Part shown: positions 36,187 through 44,595 of the stretch, one piece after another
Layout of the letters: each line of letters begins with the position of its first letter
How positions within the stretch are numbered: position 1 is the stretch's first letter
NCBI RefSeq assembly: GCF_040359615.1
Contig: NZ_CP132942.1
Span: 372,001 to 436,000 of the forward strand
Length of the DNA stretch: 64,000 nt
Source of the DNA: Tunturibacter psychrotolerans
Lineage (GTDB): Bacteria; Acidobacteriota; Terriglobia; Terriglobales; Acidobacteriaceae
Reading direction: 5' to 3'
Program-made: the position numbers and the translations under genes
Notes under the pieces: model-generated
What the model saw: the letters and a program-made list of their open reading frames with translations, nothing else
Database searches by the model: none
What the model was told of the DNA's origin: nothing

Positions 36187-36742
36187 CCCGGGGCTAATTT
36201 CACCTGCGTCGATTATTTTACGGGGTTGCACCTTTTTCGTCTGCTATCGCATATTCACTAGCAGAGCCATCGGCTCTATTAAGACATACGGTCTCCATAC
36301 GTGACCGGCCATCGAAGAGGAACATGGTAGTGTCGCGCTTCGTGCCGAACCCAAATCAGGGTAGCGCTTGGTGCTCGATGTGTCGATTTAAGGAAACCGC
36401 TACCTAATCAGAGCGAAATGATTAGTATTCCCTGAGCATCCAATCTTCATACCTATGTGATGACCGCATCCTTTTGGATGCAATCGGTTACAGGCCTGCT
36501 GGCATGGCACTCGAAGCCGGTGCGTGGCTGAAATATCCTGCAATTGTCTGGCGTCTGTCACACCAAGATCGGTTCAACTTGGAGCGCCCCAGACCCGCTT
36601 TCTCGCAAGATGAATGTTCAGTGATGGGCTATATTGGCTGTGATCCCCTTGAGGAGCGGGTGATTGTGATGGCTGCTTTAGTCCAAAATTGCATTTTGCC
36701 ACCAAGGCGAATACAGAAAGGTGATGGATCCCCAACCGACAC
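36187..36742. other. Intergenic stretch upstream of lacI and of the TPR gene
   Basis: About 550 bp that should hold the promoters of the divergent TPR gene and of lacI. It carries the operator-like site at 36479-36492. The open frame at 36474-36746 has no recognisable family and no good RBS and is not called. Confidence 0.45.
36479..36492. promoter_or_regulatory. LacI-type operator-like site upstream of lacI
   Basis: TGCAATCGGTTACA matches TGNAANCGNTTNCA at every defined position and lies 251 bp before the lacI start. It differs from the site at 37864 (TGAAATCGGTTACA) by one base. Autoregulation is a reasonable inference. Confidence 0.65.
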
Positions 36743-37744
36743 GTGAACATTCGAGAAGTAGCCAAAAAAGCCGGGGTCTCCACAGCCACTGTATCCCGAG
36801 TTGTCAATGGGACCGTTCCGGTCAGCGCTCAAATTGTGCGCCAAGTGCGCAGCGCGATAAAGTCCCTCGGCTATTATCCCAATACGCACGCACGTACCTT
36901 AGGCTCCGGTAGAAGCCATATGTACGGTCTCATTATCTCGGATATTGCGAACCCATTCTTCCCCGATATTGCGAAGCGCTTTGAGCACATCGCGGTAGAG
37001 CACGGGCAGGAACTTCTGATCGCGAATACTGATTATCAACCAAAACGAATGCAAGTATGCGTCCGCAGGATGCTAGAGCGCAAAGTAGATGGCGTCGCCA
37101 TCATGACATCCGAGATGGATCCGAAACTCGTGCAGTTACTGAACAGGCGTGGCGTTCCAATTGTCTTCCTTGACACCGGGCGGGTGGGACCCAACATCAG
37201 TAACATCTTCATCGACTACGTCAGCGGTATCGAACAAGCCATGGACCACTTGGTTTCCTTGGGACACACTAAGATTGCTTTCGTTAGCGGCCCGCGGACC
37301 CTCTCGTCTGCCAAAATCCGCAGCAACGCTTTCGTGCTTTCTCTCGAGAAGAACGGCCTCAGGCATAGCGCCAACTATATGCAAATAGGCAACCATCGAA
37401 TAGACGGGGGGCAGGTCGCGATGGCACGACTTCTGAAGTTGAGCAGCCCTCCAACCGCCGTAATGGCTTCGAATGACCTGACAGCGATCGGGATGATGCG
37501 TGCGATTCACGCCGCAGGGCTGCGCGTGCCGGACGATATCTCCGTGGTAGGCTTCGACGATATCGAGATTAGCAATTTTCTGCAGCCTCCGCTGAGTACC
37601 ATTCGTGTTCCGCGTGCGGAGATTGCGGTTAGCGCTTTCACTGCTCTCTACGCAGCCAGCCACAAACACGTAAACAGCGGGAAAGAGTACCGGATCTCAA
37701 CCGAACTCGTTGTGAGACAGACAACTGGTCTAGTCAAAGGTTAG
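36743..37744 (+). CDS. LacI-family transcriptional regulator
   Basis: 333 residues. The N-terminus MNIREVAKKAGVSTATVSRV is the canonical LacI helix-turn-helix with hinge (RQVRSAIKSLGYYPNTHART), followed by a periplasmic-binding-protein-like sensor domain (YGLIISDIANPFFPDIA, then GVPIVFLDTGRVG, AVMASNDLTAIGMMRAIHAA, VVGFDDIEISNFLQPPLSTI). The start codon is GTG; an in-frame stop at 36722 leaves no earlier ATG. Two operator-like sites flank it, one upstream at 36479 and one downstream at 37864 in front of the GH36 gene, so it probably controls itself and the alpha-galactosidase. The effector is likely an alpha-galactoside or a product of it; this is inference. Confidence 0.93.
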   Translation: MNIREVAKKAGVSTATVSRVVNGTVPVSAQIVRQVRSAIKSLGYYPNTHARTLGSGRSHMYGLIISDIANPFFPDIAKRFEHIAVEHGQELLIANTDYQPKRMQVCVRRMLERKVDGVAIMTSEMDPKLVQLLNRRGVPIVFLDTGRVGPNISNIFIDYVSGIEQAMDHLVSLGHTKIAFVSGPRTLSSAKIRSNAFVLSLEKNGLRHSANYMQIGNHRIDGGQVAMARLLKLSSPPTAVMASNDLTAIGMMRAIHAAGLRVPDDISVVGFDDIEISNFLQPPLSTIRVPRAEIAVSAFTALYAASHKHVNSGKEYRISTELVVRQTTGLVKG

Positions 37745-37863
37745 ATACGCCGCAAAACCCGGTGTTCAACACTCTGTTGACCCTTCGCTTCGACCCTTCG
37801 TCGCAAGAAGTAATTGCACATACTTCATCGGTAATCTAAAATTCGCGGCGATAGGAGATTCGA

Positions 37864-37877
37864 TGAAATCGGTTACA
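37864..37877. promoter_or_regulatory. LacI-type operator-like site upstream of the GH36 gene
   Basis: TGAAATCGGTTACA matches TGNAANCGNTTNCA fully. It lies 110 bp before the GH36 start and 120 bp after the lacI stop. The same site with one change occurs upstream of lacI. Confidence 0.68.
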
Positions 37878-37905
37878 TCATCCAGTCATTCATCATCCAG
37901 TCATT
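37876..37905. repeat. Tandem duplication of a 15-bp unit
   Basis: Two perfect copies of CATCATCCAGTCATT follow each other and begin inside the last two bases of the operator-like site. It is probably a recent slippage in the GH36 promoter, shifting spacing between operator and start by 15 bp. Confidence 0.6.
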
Positions 37906-37986
37906 CTTAGATGTGATGGACCCCTTCTCGAAAACCTGTCATGAGTTCCGTACCTGATCTGCGTTCTATTGGGAAGGTCTATGCGA

Positions 37987-40236
37987 ATGAAGATTCAATC
38001 GATTGCATTAAAGGTTCTGATCCTTCTTGGATCTGCTATAACCACCTCCGGAGCAGTGGCTCAGATATCTTCATCGATTCGCTTTGATGCCCAGACCAAG
38101 ATCTTTCGCATTGATGCAGCAGGCATCACCTATGCTTTTGGCGTGAATGCGCAGAATCAGCTGCAGTCTATCTACTGGGGCCCACAGATCGGGAGGGATG
38201 ACCTGCTTCGCGGCCCAGCCGCAAACGCTGGTGTTGCGGCCTTCGATCCTTCGTTTACAACAACGCCGCTCGAGTACGCCGGTTGGGGGGCTGGCCTCTT
38301 CGTCGAACCCGCATTGAAGATAAGCTTTCCCGATGGCAATCGTGATCTTGTGTTGCAGTACGCCTCGCACAGCATCGAGGGAAATAAACTTACCGTTACA
38401 CTTCGAGACACCTCACGGGATTTGTTCGTTGATGTGCATTATCACGTGGACGAAGCGACAGGTATTATCGCGCGCTCCTCTTCAGTCATTAACCGAACTC
38501 ACGAACCGCTCGTCATTGAGCAGATAGCTGCTGCTAGCTGGAACCTATCCCCGGGAACAGACTATTTTCTTCGCTATCTGACCGGTCGATGGGCAGGTGA
38601 GGACACCCTTCAGCACCAGAAGATTCTTCCTGGGGAGACGATACTCGAAAGTCGGCGTGGATCGACCGGACACCAGAACAACCCATGGTTCGCAATCGAA
38701 CGCGGCGAGCAAACCGACGAGGATTTTGGCGAAGTCTGGTTCGGAGCGCTTGCGTGGAGCGGGTCGTGGCGCATCACTGTCGAACAGGATCAAGTGCGAA
38801 ATATCCGCATCAATGGTGGATTCAATCCGTTCGATTTTGCTTACAGCCTCAAGCCCGGGGAGAAACTCGAATCTCCTGTTTTTTACGGAGGCTACTCCAA
38901 AGATGGGATCGGAGGAGCATCGCGTTTGCTGCATCATTTTGAGCTATCACGCGTTTTGCCACAGGCACCGAACCCTAGACCCCGTCCCGTGATTTACAAC
39001 TCGTGGGAAGCTACAAAATTTGCTGTCAATGAGACTGGCCAAGAAGCACTGGCAGAGAAGGCAGCACGCATTGGCGTGGAGCGGTTTGTGATGGACGACG
39101 GCTGGTTTGGCCAAAGAAAAGACGACCATGCAGGGCTCGGTGACTGGTATGTCAATCCGCAGAAATTTCCGAATGGGTTCAAGCCAATGATCGATAAAGT
39201 GCATTCGCTGGGCATGGACTTCGGCCTGTGGGTCGAGCCGGAGATGGTCAATCCAGATAGTGATCTGTATCGCAAACATCCCGACTGGGTGCTGAATTTT
39301 CCAGGACGGGCGCGCAGTGAATCGCGCAATCAACTGGTCTTAAACCTTGCACGTCGGGATGTCAGAGATTACGTTTACAAGTTTCTTGACCAACTATTGA
39401 GCGAGAATGACATTGCATTCTTAAAGTGGGACTACAACCGAAATTGGTCGGAGCCCGGGTGGCCTGCGGTCGGCGCAAGCTCCGACGAACAAAAGAAAGT
39501 TTATGTCGCGTATATCGAGAATCTCTATGGCATCCTTGGCGAACTGCGGGCGAAGCACCCCAGGGTGGAAATCGAGTCATGTTCGGGCGGCGGTGGGCGC
39601 GTCGACCTTGGCATTCTGACGCTAACCGATGAAGTCTGGCCCTCGGATAATACGGACCCCTTCGACCGGTTGCGGATTCAAGATGGATTCACCTACGCTT
39701 ATACGCCAGGCGTAATGGTTGCTTGGGTCACGGACTCTCCTAACTGGGTAAATAACCGCACGACTTCGCTGAACTATCGTTTTCTATCCTCGATGCAAGG
39801 GTCGCTAGGTGTCGGCGCAAATCTAGACACCTGGGGACCTGCCGATTTCGAAACAGCGAAGACGCTTATCGCTGCATATAAGCAGATCCGCGAGACAGTG
39901 CAGCACGGTTCACTCTATCGCCTCATCTCGCCACAGGGGGGTAGCGAGTACTCAGCCACCGAATCCGTGTCGATCGATAAGCAACAGGCAGTGCTGTTTG
40001 CATTCTTGCACTCAAGTCAGATGGGCTACCCTTTCCCACAGATCAGACTTCGGGGACTAAACCCGACGACGCAATATCGCGTAACTCCGATCTCAGGAGC
40101 ACTCGCAAAAGAGACACCAGCCATTGCGTCGGGAAGTTATTGGATGAGACATGGATTGGAGGTAAACCTCAAAGGTGACATGCAGGCCTCGGCCTTTAAG
40201 TTCGAGGACAATTCAGCAGTTCACTCGAGTAATTGA
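37987..40236 (+). CDS. GH36 alpha-galactosidase, secreted
   Basis: 749 residues from the ATG at 37987, chosen because GGAAGG lies 9 bp upstream; ATG at 37981 is alternative. Signal peptide MKIQSIALKVLILLGSAI to about VAQ. An N-terminal beta-supersandwich is followed by the GH36 catalytic barrel: NSWEATKF, VERFVMDDGWF, LGMDFGLWVEPEMVNPDSDL, HPDWVLNFPGR, LVLNLARRDVRDYV, LKWDYNRNW (nucleophile D482), ESCSGGGGRVDLGIL and WPSDNTDP (acid/base D554). A C-terminal beta domain completes the family pattern. The reaction removes terminal alpha-1,6-galactose from raffinose-type sugars or galactomannans. LacI control is suggested by the operator and by the gene next door. Confidence 0.95.
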   Translation: MKIQSIALKVLILLGSAITTSGAVAQISSSIRFDAQTKIFRIDAAGITYAFGVNAQNQLQSIYWGPQIGRDDLLRGPAANAGVAAFDPSFTTTPLEYAGWGAGLFVEPALKISFPDGNRDLVLQYASHSIEGNKLTVTLRDTSRDLFVDVHYHVDEATGIIARSSSVINRTHEPLVIEQIAAASWNLSPGTDYFLRYLTGRWAGEDTLQHQKILPGETILESRRGSTGHQNNPWFAIERGEQTDEDFGEVWFGALAWSGSWRITVEQDQVRNIRINGGFNPFDFAYSLKPGEKLESPVFYGGYSKDGIGGASRLLHHFELSRVLPQAPNPRPRPVIYNSWEATKFAVNETGQEALAEKAARIGVERFVMDDGWFGQRKDDHAGLGDWYVNPQKFPNGFKPMIDKVHSLGMDFGLWVEPEMVNPDSDLYRKHPDWVLNFPGRARSESRNQLVLNLARRDVRDYVYKFLDQLLSENDIAFLKWDYNRNWSEPGWPAVGASSDEQKKVYVAYIENLYGILGELRAKHPRVEIESCSGGGGRVDLGILTLTDEVWPSDNTDPFDRLRIQDGFTYAYTPGVMVAWVTDSPNWVNNRTTSLNYRFLSSMQGSLGVGANLDTWGPADFETAKTLIAAYKQIRETVQHGSLYRLISPQGGSEYSATESVSIDKQQAVLFAFLHSSQMGYPFPQIRLRGLNPTTQYRVTPISGALAKETPAIASGSYWMRHGLEVNLKGDMQASAFKFEDNSAVHSSN

Positions 40237-40415
40237 TCGACGCAATTCTCCACAATTCAAATCCCACAAAGACACGAGCGCTCATCTGGATCAGCATCTC
40301 AATCGGGGCCTCGCCGCGGGAGATCTTGTAGGGTGGTCGATACCCTCCATGATCGCTCCGCACGGCAGCGTCGGAACTGTCGGAGGTGTCGTCTTTTTTA
40401 ATCAGATCTTTGGCA

Positions 40416-41492
40416 TTAACGTGCGGTGTATCTCTCCGTAAAGCTGGTTCTGGAGTTGCGAACCTTGAAGCTCCCATTACGATCTGCACTTACTTCGAGA
40501 AAGTGACCGTCTTCGCCAGGAGGATTAGCAATATATTTTTCCGCAGTATTGAACTGGGGTCCACCTTCTTCTGAGAAATGAAGCTCCCACAGACGCTCAA
40601 GTCCCGGTGCACTTGCGATCGTCTTCAGAGTGGGGATAGACCCACCCTTCTTCGCACCGTTATCCATAATGGCAACGCGAGGATGAATCGCGTCGATCAA
40701 CGCAGGACTGTTGCTCTGATACCAGCCGTGATGGGAAACAACATCGATATCGATACGTCCAAGCTTGTTGGCCGGGCACATCAGCTCCCTTTCTTTATCC
40801 CAGGTCAAATCGCCTAGATCAAGAATCGTCAAACTGCCGAAGGTGAGCAATACTCCAAGCGATCGACCATTTTCGGTCTCATCGGCAGGATGAGTCTCGG
40901 AGCTTTTACAAAACAAGTTAGGCTGACCGCCACCATTCACAGGTTCGGAGATCAGATTGCCATCCGCGCTCACCACCACCACATCAAGGCCGTGGATCGG
41001 CAATCTATCACCTGGCCGAGCCACAATATGGTGCGCGCCCGTCGAAGCCAAAACTCTCTGATACTCTGCATAACCATGTTCCGTGACTCCATGATCGAGC
41101 TCCCGGTTCGGACCATGGTCGATAAAAGTTGCGACAGGAATCTGGGCAACCAGTTGCGGAACACCGCCCACATGGTCGTCGTGATAGTGAGTGATCAGCA
41201 GATAGTCAATCTTGCTGATTCCTGCTTCCTTTGCTGCGGCGACGATTCTATTCGCATCCCGGCTATCCTTACCCGGCCAGCCCGCATCGATGAGCAGCGA
41301 CTCCCCAGATGGCGAAACGAACAACGTAGCTTGACCGCCTTCTACATCGACAAAGAAGATTCGCAGCGTACCGCTCGCGACGGCATGGGGAACGTCTTGA
41401 GCTTGCACTCGCGCGCACGCCGCTCCAGAGAGAAGCCCTACGCCTATCGAAACCACTGCTTCTTGTAGCCGACGGCCGACCCTTTGAATCAT
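40416..41492 (-). CDS. Secreted ComEC/MBL-fold metallo-hydrolase
   Basis: 358 residues, signal peptide to about ARVQAQ. The metallo-beta-lactamase motif THYHDDHVGG (HxHxDH) follows FFVDVEGGQATLF and LLIDAGWPGKD, the usual start of ComEC-like MBL proteins. Further metal residues are in LTILDLGDLTWDKE (Asp) and DVVSHHGWYQSNSP (His). It is the last gene of a four-gene operon; its ATG follows the SDR stop directly. The substrate is not clear from the sequence; in this sugar context hydrolysis of an ester or lactone is one possibility. Confidence 0.85.
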   Translation of the reverse strand: MIQRVGRRLQEAVVSIGVGLLSGAACARVQAQDVPHAVASGTLRIFFVDVEGGQATLFVSPSGESLLIDAGWPGKDSRDANRIVAAAKEAGISKIDYLLITHYHDDHVGGVPQLVAQIPVATFIDHGPNRELDHGVTEHGYAEYQRVLASTGAHHIVARPGDRLPIHGLDVVVVSADGNLISEPVNGGGQPNLFCKSSETHPADETENGRSLGVLLTFGSLTILDLGDLTWDKERELMCPANKLGRIDIDVVSHHGWYQSNSPALIDAIHPRVAIMDNGAKKGGSIPTLKTIASAPGLERLWELHFSEEGGPQFNTAEKYIANPPGEDGHFLEVSADRNGSFKVRNSRTSFTERYTAR

Positions 41493-42314
41493 CTAGCCCT
41501 CCCTAATGTCCGAATCGTTCGCAGAATGTTTGTTAATCGTGGCGCGCATGGCCCCGGTGGAGATGCCTCCGTCGACTAATAGCGTCTGCCCTGTTACGTA
41601 ACGGCTCGCCTCGGACGCGAGAAAAACAACTGCGCCGTCAAGGTCGTGCGGCTCGCCCGGCCGCTTCAGAGGAATTCGATCAACAAGATACTCAACCCAT
41701 TCCTTGTTTTCGTACATCACGCGATTTTGTGCGGTCTCAAACCACCCGGGTGCGAGACAGTTCACCGTAATCCCATACCTCCCCCAATCATCCGCCAGAC
41801 TCATCGTGAGCTGTCGGATGCCGCCGCGGCTGGCCCCATACGGTGCAAGTCCTGCATAACCGAAGACGCTCGTGACCGATCCGATATTGATGATGCGACC
41901 GTACTGTTCCGCCTGCATCCGCCTTGCGATCTGCTGAGCGACAAAAAAACTGCCGCGCAAATTTGTATCCAGTACCAGGTTCCAATCATCCCAGGTCACC
42001 TCGAAGGCCGGCTTCCTAACATTGCATCCCGCATTGTTCACGAGGATATGAACCTTCCCATAAGCTGCGAGCGCGGCCTCCGCCATCTGCTCAATGCTGC
42101 TCTGGTCCCTCACATCCAACGCTACCGGAACAGCGCGCTGGCCCATCGCTTCAATCTCGCAGATAAATGGCAGCAGATCCTCTTTTCGTCGGCTCGTAAG
42201 AATCAAATCAGCGCCTGCTCCAGCAAGAGCCCGCGAAAGATACTGGCCCAACCCACGACTCGCTCCAGTGACCAACGCCACCTGTCCCGTCAGATCAAAT
42301 AACTTTATGCTCAC
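41493..42314 (-). CDS. Short-chain dehydrogenase/reductase (gluconate-5-dehydrogenase-like) with Arg in place of the catalytic Lys
   Basis: 273 residues. The Rossmann motif TGASRGLGQ (about 16-24), LDVRDQSSI, NNAG (LVNNAGCNV) and GSVTS with a Ser are standard. The active-site block reads YGASRGGIRQLTM: Tyr159 is present, but the Lys of YxxxK is Arg163. The C-terminal part has NCLAPGWFETAQN, then FLASEASRYVTGQTLLVDGG. It overlaps the zinc dehydrogenase by 4 bp (42311-42314) and is followed without gap by the MBL gene. Classical SDRs act on sugars, polyols or keto-acids with NAD(P); the neighbours point to sugar or polyol oxidation. Whether Arg still supports catalysis is not known from sequence. 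Confidence 0.88.
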   Translation of the reverse strand: MSIKLFDLTGQVALVTGASRGLGQYLSRALAGAGADLILTSRRKEDLLPFICEIEAMGQRAVPVALDVRDQSSIEQMAEAALAAYGKVHILVNNAGCNVRKPAFEVTWDDWNLVLDTNLRGSFFVAQQIARRMQAEQYGRIINIGSVTSVFGYAGLAPYGASRGGIRQLTMSLADDWGRYGITVNCLAPGWFETAQNRVMYENKEWVEYLVDRIPLKRPGEPHDLDGAVVFLASEASRYVTGQTLLVDGGISTGAMRATINKHSANDSDIREG

Positions 42315-43381
42315 CGTGTCACCTGCGCGGTCTTCTCGTCTTTTCGCATGCGAGGGTCAAGCACAATCTTCATCAGGTTCGGCTCACGCGCGTGCAGACG
42401 TGAGAACCACGACGATCCTTCCTCGAGTGGAGCAACCGCGGTAATTAACGGCTTCACCTTGATGACGCCCTCTGCGATCAGACTGATAGCCTCAGGATAC
42501 TCACCCGCCGATGCGCACGATCCCTGCAACCGTATCTGCCTCGACACAATTTTCTGCAGCGGCAATGCTACCTGCGGAGAGATATTTCCTACCAGAGTCA
42601 CCGTACCACCCTTTCGTACACAGTCGATTGCCGTTCGGATCGTCTCTTCGCGCCCTACCGCTTCCAGTACAACATCCACACCACGGCCCTTGGTGACACG
42701 AGCCATCTCGTCGATCAGCGCTGCCCCGGACATGCAGTATGTTGCATCGGCCCCCAGTTCCTTCGCGAGACGTAACCGCGTCTCGTCAACGTCTGAAACG
42801 AAGACCCGGACTGCCCCCGCAGCCCGGGCTGCCTGCAGTAACAGCAGTCCAATCATCCCCGCGCCAATCACCAGAACCACTTCATCGTACTTCATCGCCG
42901 ACACCGCAACTCCATGCAGAGCGACAGACACCGCTTCCAGCATCGCCGCCTCCGCAAACGAAAACTTGTCGGGCAATCTGTAAATAATTCGGGCAGGCAC
43001 CACAAGATACTCTGCAAACGCGCCCGTGCGGCGATAGTCCCCGCATGACACCCCGATCACCTCTCGGTGATCGCAGAGATTGACCTCGCCCCTCTGGCAA
43101 AAACTGCACTCTCCACAATAAACCGTCGAATCGAACGTTACCCGATCCCCAACGGACAGTCCGCTCACCTGCGAGCCAACGCCAGCCACAATACCAGCCG
43201 CCTCATGTCCCATCACGATGGGAGGAATTCGTCTGCCACTGGAGCCATCGTAACCGTGCACATCGCTGCCGCAGATACCGCATGCCGCAACCTCTACCAA
43301 TACTTCATCCGCCTCTGGTACAGGGCGCTCCATCTCGGTCACCTGGAGATCGTTATATTCAGAGAGAAGCAGTGCTTTCAT
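42311..43381 (-). CDS. Zinc-dependent alcohol/polyol dehydrogenase (sorbitol/threonine dehydrogenase-like)
   Basis: 356 residues; GGAGA precedes the ATG at 43381. MDR motifs: CGICGSDVHGYDG (catalytic zinc Cys), GHEAAGIV (His-Glu), the structural zinc Cys set CGECSFCQRGEVNLC, and a Rossmann region VIGAGMIGLLLLQAARAAGA followed by VSDVDETRLRLAKELGA. It oxidises secondary alcohols of polyols or similar compounds with NAD. It is the second gene of the operon after the sugar isomerase-like gene and overlaps the SDR by 4 bp. The substrate could be a sugar alcohol or an inositol derivative; this is open. Confidence 0.9.
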   Translation of the reverse strand: MKALLLSEYNDLQVTEMERPVPEADEVLVEVAACGICGSDVHGYDGSSGRRIPPIVMGHEAAGIVAGVGSQVSGLSVGDRVTFDSTVYCGECSFCQRGEVNLCDHREVIGVSCGDYRRTGAFAEYLVVPARIIYRLPDKFSFAEAAMLEAVSVALHGVAVSAMKYDEVVLVIGAGMIGLLLLQAARAAGAVRVFVSDVDETRLRLAKELGADATYCMSGAALIDEMARVTKGRGVDVVLEAVGREETIRTAIDCVRKGGTVTLVGNISPQVALPLQKIVSRQIRLQGSCASAGEYPEAISLIAEGVIKVKPLITAVAPLEEGSSWFSRLHAREPNLMKIVLDPRMRKDEKTAQVTR

Positions 43382-43570
43382 CAGGCAATCTCCGCTGGGC
43401 GAAATAGCCGGCGTCTGTAATCTGGCGCTCCCTCGCGACCACCATCATAGAGAAACGAGGGCCAATGCACCAAAGGGGGCATCTACTTGGCGTTTCATGC
43501 AATCGTCTTTTTTCGCGGCATTTCACCCTTCGGAGAATTCGTGCGATCTGCCTGAGGCAACACCCTAACT

Positions 43571-44428
43571 TCATGCAAGCAACCTCTGCGCGTCCATCTT
43601 TGCCTTCTTCAGCGACGCCGTCGGCTCTTCCGTCGGATAGTACTCCATCGCGATCCACCGGTTGTACTTCAGCTCCGCCAGCTTTGCGTAGATCGTCGCA
43701 TAGTCGATCTCTCCCGTCCCAGGCTCATGTCTTCCCGGCACATCCGCCACATGAATCAGCCCCACCAAATCCACATTTTTCTCCAGCTTCTCTATCAAAT
43801 TCCCGAAACTCCTCTGCTCATGGTAGAAGTCGTAAAGCACTTTCAGCTGCGGCATATTCACAGCGCGCACAATCTCGAATCCATCGCTCACGCTCGCCAG
43901 GTAGATCGGCGGATTCTCAATCAAATCGATCGGCTCGATCACGATCTCAATGTTCTCCTTCGCCGCAACCTCCACCGCACGCTTCAAATTCTCAACCGCG
44001 GTCACGCGCTGTACTGCCGCATTAGCAATCCGTTTGCCGGACAACAAAATCACCTGCGGGCACTCGAGTTCCTTCGCATGGCGTAGATGTTCCACGAACT
44101 GCTCGCGAAACGCCTCCGTCTCCTCCGGCACCGCGAAACCCGCTCGAACACCGCTCATCGAATCCACCACTATCCCCAGCGAACGTAGCCGCGCCATTAT
44201 GCGCCGTCTCTCCTCCGGGGACCACTTCTGAAACTCTCCCGTCAGCTCGATTCCCTGATAACCAGCTTCCGCGACGATCTCCACGCAGCGGTCGAAGGGA
44301 GCCTGCCTTTCCAGGGCCCACAGCATAAAAGAAAACCGCACGCCCTTCCCCGCAGACACCACGGCCTTCAGCCATCGCGGACTAGCCACTACAGCCGCCA
44401 TCATCTGAGAAAAAACTCTGCGATTCAT
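43571..44428 (-). CDS. Sugar-phosphate isomerase/epimerase-type TIM-barrel protein with a Tat-like leader
   Basis: 285 residues; GGGAGAGAG precedes the ATG. The leader NRRVFSQMMAAVV resembles a Tat signal. The xylose-isomerase-like barrel shows metal ligands in order: Glu in VIEPIDLIENPPIYL, Asp in KVLYDFYHEQ, His in LIHVADVPGRHEPGTGEID, and Glu in WIAMEYYPTEEP. This resembles hydroxypyruvate isomerase (GRHEPGTGEI is a typical block), but exported forms in Acidobacteriota are usually just called sugar isomerase/epimerase. It is the first gene of a four-gene operon with two dehydrogenases and an MBL hydrolase. Confidence 0.82.
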   Translation of the reverse strand: MNRRVFSQMMAAVVASPRWLKAVVSAGKGVRFSFMLWALERQAPFDRCVEIVAEAGYQGIELTGEFQKWSPEERRRIMARLRSLGIVVDSMSGVRAGFAVPEETEAFREQFVEHLRHAKELECPQVILLSGKRIANAAVQRVTAVENLKRAVEVAAKENIEIVIEPIDLIENPPIYLASVSDGFEIVRAVNMPQLKVLYDFYHEQRSFGNLIEKLEKNVDLVGLIHVADVPGRHEPGTGEIDYATIYAKLAELKYNRWIAMEYYPTEEPTASLKKAKMDAQRLLA

Positions 44429-44595
44429 CTCTCTCCCTAACAGCTACTCAAGCTGGATGGCCCGCAGATAACGATAGTCCACTTCAACTGCTTCCATCGT
44501 CGTCATCGCAATAAGCGGCAGCTCCTTCGCATGGCCATGAAGAATAGCCCTGCATGTTATCTTCATTTCCTCTACCAAAAAGGAGAATGGATCTG

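Noticed and set aside
36474..36746. 90-codon frame before lacI
   Set aside because: No family, poor start, and it covers the operator-like site; likely chance.
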